Source: an uncultured Candidatus Nemicrothrix sp.
GTDB taxonomy: Bacteria; Actinomycetota; Acidimicrobiia; Acidimicrobiales; UBA8592
DNA length: 12,245 nucleotides
Direction of reading: 5' to 3'
Assembly: GCA_913046155.1 (NCBI GenBank)
Contig: CAJWRY010000035.1
Location: forward strand, 1 to 12,245
Part shown: positions 6,834-12,245 of the stretch, piece by piece
Layout: every line of letters begins with the position of its first letter
Position numbering within the stretch: position 1 is the first letter of the stretch
Made by a program: the position numbers and the translations under genes
The notes under the pieces: model-generated
Database searches by the model: none
What the model was told of the DNA's origin: nothing
The model's input: only the letters and a program-made list of their open reading frames with translations

Positions 6834-6870
6834 AAACTAGACGGGTTTTTGAACAGAGACAAACTAGACG
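6834..6870. repeat. Direct 10-base repeat pair upstream of the DUF2892-like gene
   Basis: AAACTAGACG occurs at 6834-6843 and again at 6861-6870, starts 27 bases apart (CGTCTAGTTT on the coding minus strand). The pair lies between the 3' end of tRNA-Leu and the ATG at 6792. On the minus strand TTGTCT (6862-6857) and TAGTTT (6839-6834) are 17 bases apart, a spacing that fits a weak sigma70-type promoter overlapping both repeats. The repeats may be tandem regulator sites or a small duplication. Confidence 0.35.
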
Positions 6871-6897
6871 TTTTATTTAATATTCCCGAAATCTTCG

Positions 6898-6982
6898 TGT
6901 CGGAGGGGGGACTTGAACCCCCACGCCCGTAACGGGCACTAGCCCCTCAAGCTAGCGCGTCTGCCAATTCCGCCACTCCGAC
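6898..6982 (-). tRNA. tRNA-Leu (anticodon GAG)
   Basis: Read on the minus strand, the 85-base gene folds as a class II tRNA. The seven-base-pair acceptor stem is GTCGGAG / CTCCGAC. The D-arm is the leucine-type GCGGAATTGGCAGACGC. The anticodon stem GCTAGC / GCTAGT closes a TTGAGGG loop, with anticodon GAG at 6948-6946. A long variable arm (GCCCGTTACGGGC) and the T-arm GGGGGTTCAAGTCCCCC follow. The discriminator base is A, as in leucine tRNAs. It reads CUC and CUU codons. The 3' CCA is not encoded (CGA follows), so it must be added by CCA-transferase. It follows secG by 67 bases on the same strand. Confidence 0.96.
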
Positions 6983-7049
6983 ATGGTTGAAAGAATTAGT
7001 GTACCGTACATGAATCAAATCTAGACTTGTCAGTAGTTTTTGCTAGGAC

Positions 7050-7280
7050 CTACTCGTCCATCATTAGCGCAAGTGCCAAAGTAACGAAAGTAAAGACTAA
7101 AGCGAGAATAATCGTAATGCGATCAAGGTTTCTTTCGATCACAGTTGATCCGGCTGCTTGGGAACCTAACCCACCACCAAACATGTCAGAGAGTCCTCCA
7201 CCGCGACCACTATGAAGCAGAACTAACCCAATTAGAGCTAAGGCGACGAGAACATCTATTACGACTAGTAAAGCGGTCAT
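7050..7280 (-). CDS. secG: Preprotein translocase subunit SecG
   Basis: SecG is the small auxiliary subunit of the SecYEG channel in the cytoplasmic membrane and assists SecA-driven protein export. The 76-residue product has the family layout: helix 1 (about 3-22), the short conserved loop HSGRGGGLSDMFGGG (23-37), which resembles the G-K/R-G-x-G-L-S-x-x-F-G-G signature, then helix 2 (about 54-73). The length is typical for actinobacterial SecG. Its place directly after tpiA is a long-standing conserved neighbourhood and supports the call. The ATG at 7280 has no clear Shine-Dalgarno sequence within 15 bases. It lies 69 bases after the tpiA stop, so transcription from the glycolytic genes is plausible but translational coupling is not. 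Confidence 0.93.
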   Translation of the reverse strand: MTALLVVIDVLVALALIGLVLLHSGRGGGLSDMFGGGLGSQAAGSTVIERNLDRITIILALVFTFVTLALALMMDE

Positions 7281-7349
7281 ATCGTGATGTTATCAAGATG
7301 AGTCTATGAATAGTGTTTTCTGAGATACAAAGAATATAAATAGATGATC

Positions 7350-8126
7350 CTATTGGAGTCTGTATTGGGCGATCCGGGCAAAACTTTCAGCTTCTAACGC
7401 AGCTCCCCCAACCAGAGCTCCATCAATATCGTTCTGAGACATTAACTCTGCGATATTTACCGGCTTTACCGAGCCCCCATATTGAACCCTCGTCATTTCA
7501 GCTGTTGCTTTTCCGCTAATTTCGCTAATGCAATCACGAACGTGAGCGCACATCTCTTGTGCGTCCTCGGGTGTAGCTGTTACTCCAGTCCCAATAGCCC
7601 ATATTGGCTCATAGGCAATTACCATGCCTCCTACTCGATCTTTGCCGATACCTTGAAGTCCTTCAACTAACTGATTTTTCACTTTATCTTTAGCAACCCC
7701 AGCATCTCTCTCATCCAAAGTTTCACCGACACACAGAATTGGTGTCATATGGTGCTTAAAGATTGCTTTTACTTTTGCATTGATCTGTGAGCTTGTTTCG
7801 TTAAAAATTTCACGTCGTTCTGAATGCCCAACAATCACTAGTTTGACATTAAGCTTCTCAAGCATTCCAGTTGAAACTTCACCTGTAAAAGCACCCTTTT
7901 CCTGTTCATGGCAATGCTGTGCTCCTAACAGGATCGGTATGTTGTCAGATTCTAGCACTGTCTGTATTGAGCGTAGATCAGTGAATGGCGGGTGCACGGA
8001 TATGTCACAATAGGAATAGTCATCAGCATTCAATTGATACGAAAGGCTTTGGACCATCTGAATGGCCTCAAAATGGTTGTGATGCATTTTCCAATTTCCG
8101 CTTATTAAAGGTTTTCTGTCTGCCAT
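7350..8126 (-). CDS. tpiA: Triosephosphate isomerase
   Basis: This enzyme interconverts dihydroxyacetone phosphate and glyceraldehyde 3-phosphate in the cytoplasm; it is a TIM-barrel homodimer. The 258-residue length is normal. Catalytic residues are all present: Asn11 and Lys13 in SGNWKMH, the electrophilic His101 in IVGHSERR (98-105), and the base Glu173 in AYEPIWAIGTG (171-181). Phosphate-gripping loops are QYGGSVKP (215-222) and GALVGGAAL (236-244). The ATG at 8126 has AAAGGA five bases upstream, a good ribosome site. It starts 19 bases after the pgk stop and is the third gene of the gap-pgk-tpiA run, so these steps of lower glycolysis are made together. Confidence 0.98.
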   Translation of the reverse strand: MADRKPLISGNWKMHHNHFEAIQMVQSLSYQLNADDYSYCDISVHPPFTDLRSIQTVLESDNIPILLGAQHCHEQEKGAFTGEVSTGMLEKLNVKLVIVGHSERREIFNETSSQINAKVKAIFKHHMTPILCVGETLDERDAGVAKDKVKNQLVEGLQGIGKDRVGGMVIAYEPIWAIGTGVTATPEDAQEMCAHVRDCISEISGKATAEMTRVQYGGSVKPVNIAELMSQNDIDGALVGGAALEAESFARIAQYRLQ

Positions 8127-8145
8127 ATCTTTCCTTTACAATAAT

Positions 8146-9270
8146 TTAATCATTCAACAGTAGGGCGTCTAGACCAGGAAGAGTACCCTTCTCTATTAGC
8201 TCAAGACTGGCGCCCCCGCCTGTTGAAACATGGTTGATCTCGGTATCGAATTTAAATTCTTTCGCCGCTGCAGCACTATCGCCGCCTCCTATGACCGTAA
8301 AGCTGGCTTTATTTTCAGCCATAGATTGAGCCACATGTTTCGTGCCAGCACTAAACCTGGCGTCTTCGAATACCCCCATAGGGCCATTCCAAAGAACAGT
8401 TTTAGATTCTTGAATTATGTCTCCAAAAACTGCTGCTGACCCAGGGCCGATATCCAATCCTGTCCATCCGTCTGGGATATTATTTCCCATCTGCCGAACA
8501 ATACCCCCAACTGCGGGATCTCCAATTTTTCCATCACTGTCCATCGCAGTGAAATCGTGCGGCAACACAATAGGTGCCCCAGATGCCAAAAGTTCTTTAC
8601 AGTAATCTATTTGCCCTTCCTCAAGCAAAGAGGAACCGATCTGTTGACCCCGTGCTTTCAGGAAAGTGAAACACATTCCTCCTCCAATTAATAGTTTGTC
8701 TACGACCTGCACTAATGCGTCAATAACACCTAGCTTGTCACTGACCTTTGACCCTCCGAGAATAGCAACAAATGGTCTTTTGGGTTTGTTACGGACCTGA
8801 AGCAAAATTTCAACTTCATTTTGAAGAAGGCGTCCAGCAGCACTCGGGAGCAATTGCGGTGGCCCTGTAATTGATGCATGCTTTCGGTGAGATGCACCGA
8901 AAGCATCATTAACGTACATATCTTGACCAGCGACTAGTTGCTCTATAAATTGAGGATCATTTAATTCTTCGCCTGGATTAAATCTCAAGTTGTCAAGCAA
9001 TTTAATTCCAGGCAATATTTCATTTAGTCTGGCCCTTACAGGGTTAAGAGAGTACTTTTCCTCAAATTTTCCTTTTGGTCTTCCCAGATGCGTGCATGCA
9101 GTTACCTCTGCACCGTTGTCCACGAGATATTTTAGGGTTGGTATAGCTTCTCTTATTCTTAAATCGTCACGAATGACACCATCATCTAGCGGTACATTGA
9201 AATCGGTCCGTACTAGAACTCGCTTCCCTGAGATATCTCCCAAGTCTTCCAAATTTGGTAACTGACTCAC
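8146..9270 (-). CDS. pgk: Phosphoglycerate kinase, shortened N-domain form
   Basis: Phosphoglycerate kinase makes ATP from 1,3-bisphosphoglycerate in the cytoplasm. Family motifs are intact: RTDFNVP (21-27), HLGRP (61-65), the ENLRF equivalent DNLRFNPGEE (93-102), NDAFGASHR (121-129), GGSKVSDK (172-179), WNGPMGVFE (294-302) and GGGDSAAA (328-335). The end STGGGASLELIEKGTLPGLD is also typical. At 374 residues it is about 20 shorter than most bacterial enzymes. The gap is between RARLNEILPG (79-88) and LLDNLRF, where the usual helix-strand segment before LLENLRF is missing; I associate this with Acidimicrobiia. The start is GTG at 9270, six bases after the gap stop and without a Shine-Dalgarno sequence, which suggests translational coupling to gap. 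Confidence 0.97.
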   Translation of the reverse strand: MSQLPNLEDLGDISGKRVLVRTDFNVPLDDGVIRDDLRIREAIPTLKYLVDNGAEVTACTHLGRPKGKFEEKYSLNPVRARLNEILPGIKLLDNLRFNPGEELNDPQFIEQLVAGQDMYVNDAFGASHRKHASITGPPQLLPSAAGRLLQNEVEILLQVRNKPKRPFVAILGGSKVSDKLGVIDALVQVVDKLLIGGGMCFTFLKARGQQIGSSLLEEGQIDYCKELLASGAPIVLPHDFTAMDSDGKIGDPAVGGIVRQMGNNIPDGWTGLDIGPGSAAVFGDIIQESKTVLWNGPMGVFEDARFSAGTKHVAQSMAENKASFTVIGGGDSAAAAKEFKFDTEINHVSTGGGASLELIEKGTLPGLDALLLND

Positions 9271-9276
9271 GATTGT

Positions 9277-10299
9277 CTAGCGACGGGCTTTCTTCGTTTT
9301 TCTTGTGCCAACAATTTGTGTCAGATCTATCAGACGATTCGAGTATCCCCATTCGTTGTCATACCATCCGCAGATTTTCACAAGCTTTCCTTGGGTCATC
9401 GTTAGCCCTGCATCAAATGTGCAACTGGCAGGAGATCCAACAATGTCTGCGCTCACTAGAGGCTCTTCGCTGTACTCCAGAACATTTTTGAGAGGACCCC
9501 GTCGCGCCGCTTCTTTAAAAGCCTCATTTACTGCTTCTACTGATGGTGTCTTTTTCATTATTCCTGTGAAGTCTGTAACTGATCCATCGGGTATGGGCAC
9601 GCGCATGGCTATTCCGTCGAGTTTTCCTTGCATTTTTTTAAGAACTAATCCTGTTGCTCTTGCTGCGCCAGTGCTTGTGGGGATAATGTTGACCGCAGCT
9701 GCGCGAGCTCTTCTCAAGTCGCTATGGGGGCCATCAACAATTGCCTGGTCACCAGTGTACGCATGCGTTGTGGTCATAAGTCCCTCTTGAACCCCAAATG
9801 CATCATCAAGGACTTTGATCATAGGGACGAAACAGTTTGTGGTGCATGATGCATTTGAAATTATATGATGCTTCTTTGGGTCGTAATCATCATCATTAAC
9901 TCCAACAACAAATGTTGCGTCACATGAGGCAGGTGCTGAAATGATGACTTTTTTTGCTCCAGCTTCAATGTGAGGTTGGGCTTTTCCTTTGTCGGCAAAG
10001 ATTCCTGTTGACTCTATCACTACATCAACACCAAGGTCTCCCCATGGGAGGTCACCAGGGTTGCGTTCAGAGAGCACAGCGAGTTTCTGTCCGTCAACGC
10101 TAATTCCCCCCCGTACTGCTTTGACTGATCCTCCGAACTTACCATGGACGGAGTCATTTTTTAGTAGATGCGCAAGCGTTTCTAAAGAGCCGAGGTCGTT
10201 TACGGCTACGAATTCTATTTTTGCACCTGAGAGCTTGGCTGCTCGAAAGAAGTTTCTTCCTATCCTTCCGAACCCATTAATACCTACTCGAATGGCCAT
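9277..10299 (-). CDS. gap: Type I glyceraldehyde-3-phosphate dehydrogenase (NAD-dependent)
   Basis: This enzyme converts glyceraldehyde 3-phosphate to 1,3-bisphosphoglycerate in the cytoplasm and is homotetrameric. The product is 340 residues. The Rossmann motif GINGFGRIGR is at 6-15. VNDLGSLETLAHLLKNDSVH (33-52) keeps Asp35 followed by Leu, which indicates NAD rather than NADP preference. The active site SNASCTTN (148-155) has nucleophile Cys152, with partner His179 in TTTHAYTGDQ. GAARATG and WYDNEWGYSNR complete the catalytic domain. The last residues (TRKTKKARR) form an unusually basic tail. The ATG at 10299 has the best ribosome site in the block, AGGAGGG at 10304-10310. It is separated from rapZ by 80 bases, so it may have its own promoter, although I found no clear hexamers. 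Confidence 0.98.
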   Translation of the reverse strand: MAIRVGINGFGRIGRNFFRAAKLSGAKIEFVAVNDLGSLETLAHLLKNDSVHGKFGGSVKAVRGGISVDGQKLAVLSERNPGDLPWGDLGVDVVIESTGIFADKGKAQPHIEAGAKKVIISAPASCDATFVVGVNDDDYDPKKHHIISNASCTTNCFVPMIKVLDDAFGVQEGLMTTTHAYTGDQAIVDGPHSDLRRARAAAVNIIPTSTGAARATGLVLKKMQGKLDGIAMRVPIPDGSVTDFTGIMKKTPSVEAVNEAFKEAARRGPLKNVLEYSEEPLVSADIVGSPASCTFDAGLTMTQGKLVKICGWYDNEWGYSNRLIDLTQIVGTRKTKKARR

Positions 10300-10380
10300 T
10301 TTTCCCTCCTATTGGGGCTATATCATCTAAGCGTGATGCTAGCGATTCTTGAGGAGAAAGACAGTGACCGGTGTGGCTTT

Positions 10381-11232
10381 TTATTTTTCTATGTCCCGAT
10401 GACTAACTGATGCTCCAAAGCCTAAAGAATTGAGAACCCCTTTAAGTTCATCGGCTATTACAACTGACCTGTGTTTGCCACCCGTACAGCCTATTGCGAG
10501 ACTGAGGTAACTTTTACCTTCATCTTGATATGCAGGCATTATGAGTTGAAGCATTGATTCCAAATGAGCTAGGAATTCGATGGAAATTTGCTTTTGTAAT
10601 AAGAATTCCCTTACCTGAGCATCCTCTCCGGTCATCTCTCGAAGACTTTCTTCCCAATGTGGATTTGGCAAGAACCGGCAATCTAACAACAAGTCAACGT
10701 CCTTGGGTACTCCGTGCTTAAAGCCGAAAGAAACTATTCTTGTCTGTAGGGTTGTCGCTGTTGATTCGATAGTGAATAGTTCAGCGAGGCGTGATGAAAG
10801 GTCGTGCACATTGAGATCGGTAGTGTCTAACTCAATATCAGCGAAACCTCGAAGTTCTTTCAACTCATCAATTTCGGACTTTATCTTTTCGGCCAGTCCG
10901 TCCCCATCCTTAAAGGGGTGCCTTCGCCGTGTCTCTTCATAGCGCTTAATTAACGTTTCAATACTTGCAGTCAAGAAAAGAGTTCTTACGTTAAGAGTTT
11001 TGCTGTCCCCTAGATGCTCAATTTCCTTTATGGTCTCTTCGGGTGATCCTGCACCTACGACCAATGCGATATTACTGGTGACGGAACCTTTTACTAAAGC
11101 TAGTTCAGCGACCTTGGCAACTAATTGGGTTGGGAGATTATCAATGACAAACCACCCCAGGTCTTCAAGACATTTAGCAGCTTCAGATCGACCGGCCCCT
11201 GAATAGCCTCCGATGATAAGAAATTCTGCCAT
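10381..11232 (-). CDS. rapZ: RNase adapter protein RapZ (YvcJ-type P-loop nucleotide-binding protein)
   Basis: RapZ-family proteins are cytoplasmic P-loop proteins with a C-terminal regulatory RNA/metabolite-sensing domain. In E. coli RapZ controls glmZ decay; the actinobacterial role is not settled. With the ATG at 11232 the product is 283 residues, matching the family, and begins MAEFLIIGGYSGAGRSEA. The Walker A motif is at 9-16, with Arg15 in place of the usual Lys, as is common in actinobacterial members. WFVIDNLP is at 27-34. The C-terminal domain has GFKHGVPKDVDLLLDCRFLP (170-189) with PHW after it, and IGCTGGKHRS (247-256). A GTG at 11256 would add eight residues. Neither start has a good Shine-Dalgarno sequence, and I chose the ATG because family proteins begin just before the Walker strand. 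It follows the methyltransferase closely; yvcK and whiA are absent downstream. Confidence 0.95.
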   Translation of the reverse strand: MAEFLIIGGYSGAGRSEAAKCLEDLGWFVIDNLPTQLVAKVAELALVKGSVTSNIALVVGAGSPEETIKEIEHLGDSKTLNVRTLFLTASIETLIKRYEETRRRHPFKDGDGLAEKIKSEIDELKELRGFADIELDTTDLNVHDLSSRLAELFTIESTATTLQTRIVSFGFKHGVPKDVDLLLDCRFLPNPHWEESLREMTGEDAQVREFLLQKQISIEFLAHLESMLQLIMPAYQDEGKSYLSLAIGCTGGKHRSVVIADELKGVLNSLGFGASVSHRDIEK

Positions 11233-11272
11233 ATTTAATTCTAGCTGTATCTTCACTGCAGTTTTCTTACAT

Positions 11273-11989
11273 TTACTTTACTTTTCTGCACAAGACTATT
11301 AGGAGTTCCGGAATTCCTGAAAGACCGGAGGGAAGGGGCTTTTCAATGACGTTCTGAATCATCAAATTTTCTCTGGAAAGCGCATTGAAATAAGTGCTAA
11401 GGGTCCGGTGCGCATATAGTACATCCAGATCAGGGGATATCTTTTCTAGTTCACTTGTTTCAGTGAGGTAATCACCTATACCCCAAATGACATCAGGATC
11501 AGGACTTTCTAAGGTGACAGGTCCGCTACCGGGGGATTGAAATACTGGATGATTCATAATTATTAGAAGGGTTCCATCCTTTTCTAAAATTCTTGCAATT
11601 TCAGATACTGCTTTAAGGAGGCTTTCTACGTGCTCAAGAACCATTGAGCATATTACTGCATCAAATTGTTCACCTTTGAAAGGCATTTGGTCAATGCTGT
11701 GTTGCACGAATTGAATACCGCTAGTTACTTCTTTGGCATAGCGTAATTGCCTTATGGAGATATCGCCTCCAACTATTGTGGCATGCTCCGTGACTCTTCT
11801 CGCTTCTTGAGCGACGAGGCCGGTCCCAGTACCAATGTCGAGAATAGTTTTTTTCTGAAAGAAAATTCCCTCTATGAGCGGAACAATAATCTCAATATAT
11901 TCTGATAATTCGTTATCCTCGATGCCCTTAATCCACCATTCACTGAGCATGTCCCAAGTGTTCTTTGCATTCTGCGGAGAATTACTCAC
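11273..11989 (-). CDS. Class I SAM-dependent methyltransferase
   Basis: The 238-residue protein has a Rossmann-type methyltransferase core. Motif I is ILDIGTGTGLVA (49-60). The acidic end of strand 2 is GGDIS (74-78). QFDAVICSMVLEHVE (108-122) corresponds to motif IV, and the strand/turn EKDGTLLIIMNHP (136-148) to motif VI. The pattern resembles Methyltransf_11/UbiE-like small-molecule methyltransferases. The C-terminal part (TLSTYFNALSRENLMIQN, then EKPLP) is also found in such proteins and may cap the substrate. The acceptor is unknown. The start is GTG at 11989, overlapping the uvrC stop in GTGA with no Shine-Dalgarno sequence, so it is probably translated by coupling to uvrC. Its position between uvrC and rapZ is not the usual arrangement. 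Confidence 0.9.
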   Translation of the reverse strand: MSNSPQNAKNTWDMLSEWWIKGIEDNELSEYIEIIVPLIEGIFFQKKTILDIGTGTGLVAQEARRVTEHATIVGGDISIRQLRYAKEVTSGIQFVQHSIDQMPFKGEQFDAVICSMVLEHVESLLKAVSEIARILEKDGTLLIIMNHPVFQSPGSGPVTLESPDPDVIWGIGDYLTETSELEKISPDLDVLYAHRTLSTYFNALSRENLMIQNVIEKPLPSGLSGIPELLIVLCRKVK

Positions 11990-12245
11990 GTGACTCTATT
12001 GGGGTTTGAACATTTCTGATAAATAGATTTAGCTACCCCCTCTGGTAGCCACGTCAATTCCAAGAGGTCTTCGAGAGTCGCTTGTCTAATTTTATTGATG
12101 CTTCCGAATTCCTTGATCAATCGTGCCCTTCTGGAGGGACCGAGCCCATTAACTCCGTCAAGGACTGAATCTTTCATCGCTTTTTTTCTGAGTTGACGAT
12201 GGTAAGTAATTGCGAACCTATGGCTTTCATCACGAATTCTTTGCA
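11986..12245 (-). CDS. uvrC: UvrABC excinuclease subunit C, C-terminal end (5' part outside window)
   Basis: The frame is open to the right edge and gives the last 85 residues. The start codon is outside the window; the ATG at 12177 is internal. The first residues, QRIRDESHRFAITYHRQLR, are the highly conserved end of the UvrC RNase H-like 5'-incision domain; the His in FAITYH is part of the invariant block. They are followed by the helix-hairpin-helix DNA-binding domain: DGVNGLGPSRRARLIKEFGS with the first hairpin, then LELTWLPEGVAKSIYQK with the second. UvrC makes both incisions at bulky lesions in nucleotide excision repair. The stop TGA overlaps the GTG of the methyltransferase by four bases (GTGA), placing uvrC at the head of the downstream genes. 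Confidence 0.97.
   Translation of the reverse strand, partial: QRIRDESHRFAITYHRQLRKKAMKDSVLDGVNGLGPSRRARLIKEFGSINKIRQATLEDLLELTWLPEGVAKSIYQKCSNPNRVT

Noticed and set aside
6887..6897. CGAA-ATC-TTCG inverted repeat just after tRNA-Leu as a terminator
   Set aside because: The stem is four base pairs with a three-base loop and no T-tract, too weak to call a rho-independent terminator.
6898..6982. tRNA-Leu as the attachment site of an integrated element
   Set aside because: There is no integrase, no repeated 3' tRNA segment and no foreign cargo next to it; both flanks look like ordinary chromosome.
9305..9790. Long open frame (161 codons) on the plus strand opposite gap
   Set aside because: It is the antisense shadow of a clear GAPDH gene, has no ribosome site and its translation shows no recognisable domain.
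9277..10299. gap as an NADP-dependent gluconeogenic GapB or an erythrose-4-phosphate dehydrogenase
   Set aside because: Asp35-Leu36 after the second strand and the operon with pgk and tpiA fit NAD-dependent glycolytic GAPDH.

Overview
The window looks like chromosome from an AT-leaning (roughly 40-45% G+C by eye) member of the Actinobacteriota, most likely a marine-type Acidimicrobiia-like lineage. This is inferred from three things. RapZ carries the actinobacterial Walker A variant ending in G-R-S followed by the CLEDLGWFVIDNLP-type block. Phosphoglycerate kinase has the shortened N-domain I associate with Acidimicrobiia. The order uvrC-(x)-rapZ-gap-pgk-tpiA-secG is the actinobacterial arrangement. 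The lineage call is inference; the gene order and residues are read directly.

Layout: almost everything is on the minus strand. From the right edge leftwards (direction of transcription) lie the 3' end of uvrC, a class I methyltransferase, rapZ, gap, pgk, tpiA, secG and a tRNA-Leu(GAG). This is the conserved housekeeping block, in which lower glycolysis is linked to excision repair and protein export. The genes yvcK and whiA, which usually sit between rapZ and gap in Actinobacteria, are absent, and a methyltransferase is inserted between uvrC and rapZ. Next come a DUF2892-like small membrane protein and a protein built of two tandem ABM-like (dimeric alpha/beta barrel) repeats. Class II fumarase (fumC) follows, tightly coupled to a four-helix membrane protein and then to a small helix-turn-helix plus coiled-coil protein.

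The left third is more accessory. A plus-strand ABM-family monooxygenase-like protein is divergent from an M20 metallopeptidase/amidohydrolase and ends tail-to-tail on the HTH gene, sharing the four bases TTAA. Beyond the amidohydrolase is a 549-residue protein of unknown function with a long coiled coil and a distinctive C-terminal domain. The window opens with the C-terminal end of a plus-strand membrane-anchored surface protein whose stop overlaps that unknown gene by 8 bases.

No CRISPR array, insertion sequence, integrase or obvious strong rho-independent terminator was found. No intergenic gap exceeds about 125 bases. The best candidates for undescribed biology are the 549-residue protein and the fumC / 4-TM / HTH-coiled-coil unit. 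The duplicated ABM-like protein paired with a DUF2892-like membrane protein comes next.
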